Below are positions 12,804-13,182 of a stretch of DNA of 13,182 nt, piece by piece. The stretch comes from an uncultured Prevotellaceae bacterium. Its GTDB lineage: Bacteria > Bacteroidota > Bacteroidia > Bacteroidales > Muribaculaceae. Both the position numbers and the translations under genes were made by a program. The notes below the pieces were generated by a model. The model had not been told where the DNA came from. It was given only the letters and a program-made list of their open reading frames with translations, and did no database searches. The DNA lies in NCBI GenBank assembly GCA_945645715.1, contig CALZFJ010000021.1:1-13182 (forward strand). The letters run 5' to 3'. How positions within the stretch are numbered: position 1 is the first letter of the stretch; every line of letters starts with the position of its first letter.

Positions 12804-13182
12804 ATGGCAAAGAAATTTATTTGTACAGTATGTGGTTACGTTTACGAAGGTGATGCAGCTCCCGAATTCTGCCCTCAGTGCAAGGTTCCGGCAAGCAAGT
12901 TCAAGGAAGTTGTTGACGACGGCAGCATCGCTTTTGAATGCGAGCATGAGATAGGCGTTGCAAAGGGTTGCGACGAGGAAATGATTAAGGACCTTAACGC
13001 TCACTTCAATGGTGAGTGCACTGAGGTGGGAATGTATCTTGCAATGTCGCGCCAAGCCGACCGCGAGGGTTATCCCGAGGTTGCCGAGGCTTTCAAGCGC
13101 TATGCTTGGGAAGAGGCTGAGCATGCTGCCAAGTTTGCCGAGCTTCTTGGCGACGTTGTTTGGGACACTAAGACCAACCTCG
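12804..13182 (+). CDS. Rubrerythrin with N-terminal rubredoxin domain, partial
   Basis: Rubrerythrins reduce hydrogen peroxide to water with a diiron site fed by a rubredoxin iron centre. The visible 126 residues start MAKKFICTVCGYVYEGDAAPEFCPQCK: rubredoxin cysteines Cys7, Cys10, Cys23 and Cys26. A four-helix ferritin-like domain follows, with Glu71 (NGECTEVGMY) and the EAEH motif giving Glu104 and His107 as diiron ligands. The rubredoxin-first order is the reverse of classical rubrerythrin. The frame is open to the last base, so the C-terminal part is missing only because the window ends. It begins 53 nt after perR in an AT-rich gap without a consensus promoter, so co-transcription is likely. 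Confidence 0.92.
   Translation, partial: MAKKFICTVCGYVYEGDAAPEFCPQCKVPASKFKEVVDDGSIAFECEHEIGVAKGCDEEMIKDLNAHFNGECTEVGMYLAMSRQADREGYPEVAEAFKRYAWEEAEHAAKFAELLGDVVWDTKTNL

Overview
This window is a stretch of core chromosome from a member of the Bacteroidota, most likely the order Bacteroidales. Four start sites carry the promoter pattern of that phylum (TTG, a 19-20 nt gap, then TAnnTTTG), most starts have A-rich leaders instead of a Shine-Dalgarno sequence, and L13, S9, S2, EF-Ts, HflX and IlvE all read like Bacteroidales versions. A gut genus related to Muribaculaceae or Prevotellaceae is a guess only. No IS element, phage gene, CRISPR array, tRNA or rRNA is visible.

Layout. (1) 1-3402: a degenerate 9-bp tandem array, a strong promoter, and the ribosomal/translation operon rplM-rpsI-rpsB-tsf, closed by a textbook intrinsic terminator. 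The gaps before rplM, before rpsB and between rpsB and tsf hold folded RNA candidates. (2) 3403-5193: a gene-poor 340-bp stretch with several hairpins, then the GTPase gene hflX with its own promoter. (3) 5133-7202: a promoter, a small exported protein that is almost only a type IX-like sorting domain, the branched-chain aminotransferase ilvE, and an HD-domain hydrolase. (4) 7202-7972: a purine-rich 7-bp tandem repeat between convergent genes, a GNAT acetyltransferase on the minus strand, and a divergent regulatory gap with a nested inverted repeat. (5) 7973-9373: an Lrp/AsnC regulator, then an inositol-monophosphatase-family gene preceded by a long hairpin. (6) 9564-12209: yitT, a zinc-type ABC substrate-binding lipoprotein, and its ATPase overlapping by 29 nt; no permease gene is present. 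(7) 12281-13182: a PerR-type Fur-family regulator and a rubrerythrin with an N-terminal rubredoxin domain, cut by the window end. Together these last two form a likely peroxide-response pair.

The genes themselves are mostly ordinary. The best leads are non-coding: an RNA fold before rpsB with two mutually exclusive hairpins, a nested near-palindrome between rpsB and tsf, a 10-bp hairpin before the suhB-like gene, and the inverted repeat between the GNAT and Lrp genes. The orphan sorting-domain protein is the most unusual coding gene. I see no clear evidence of a wholly new multi-gene system.
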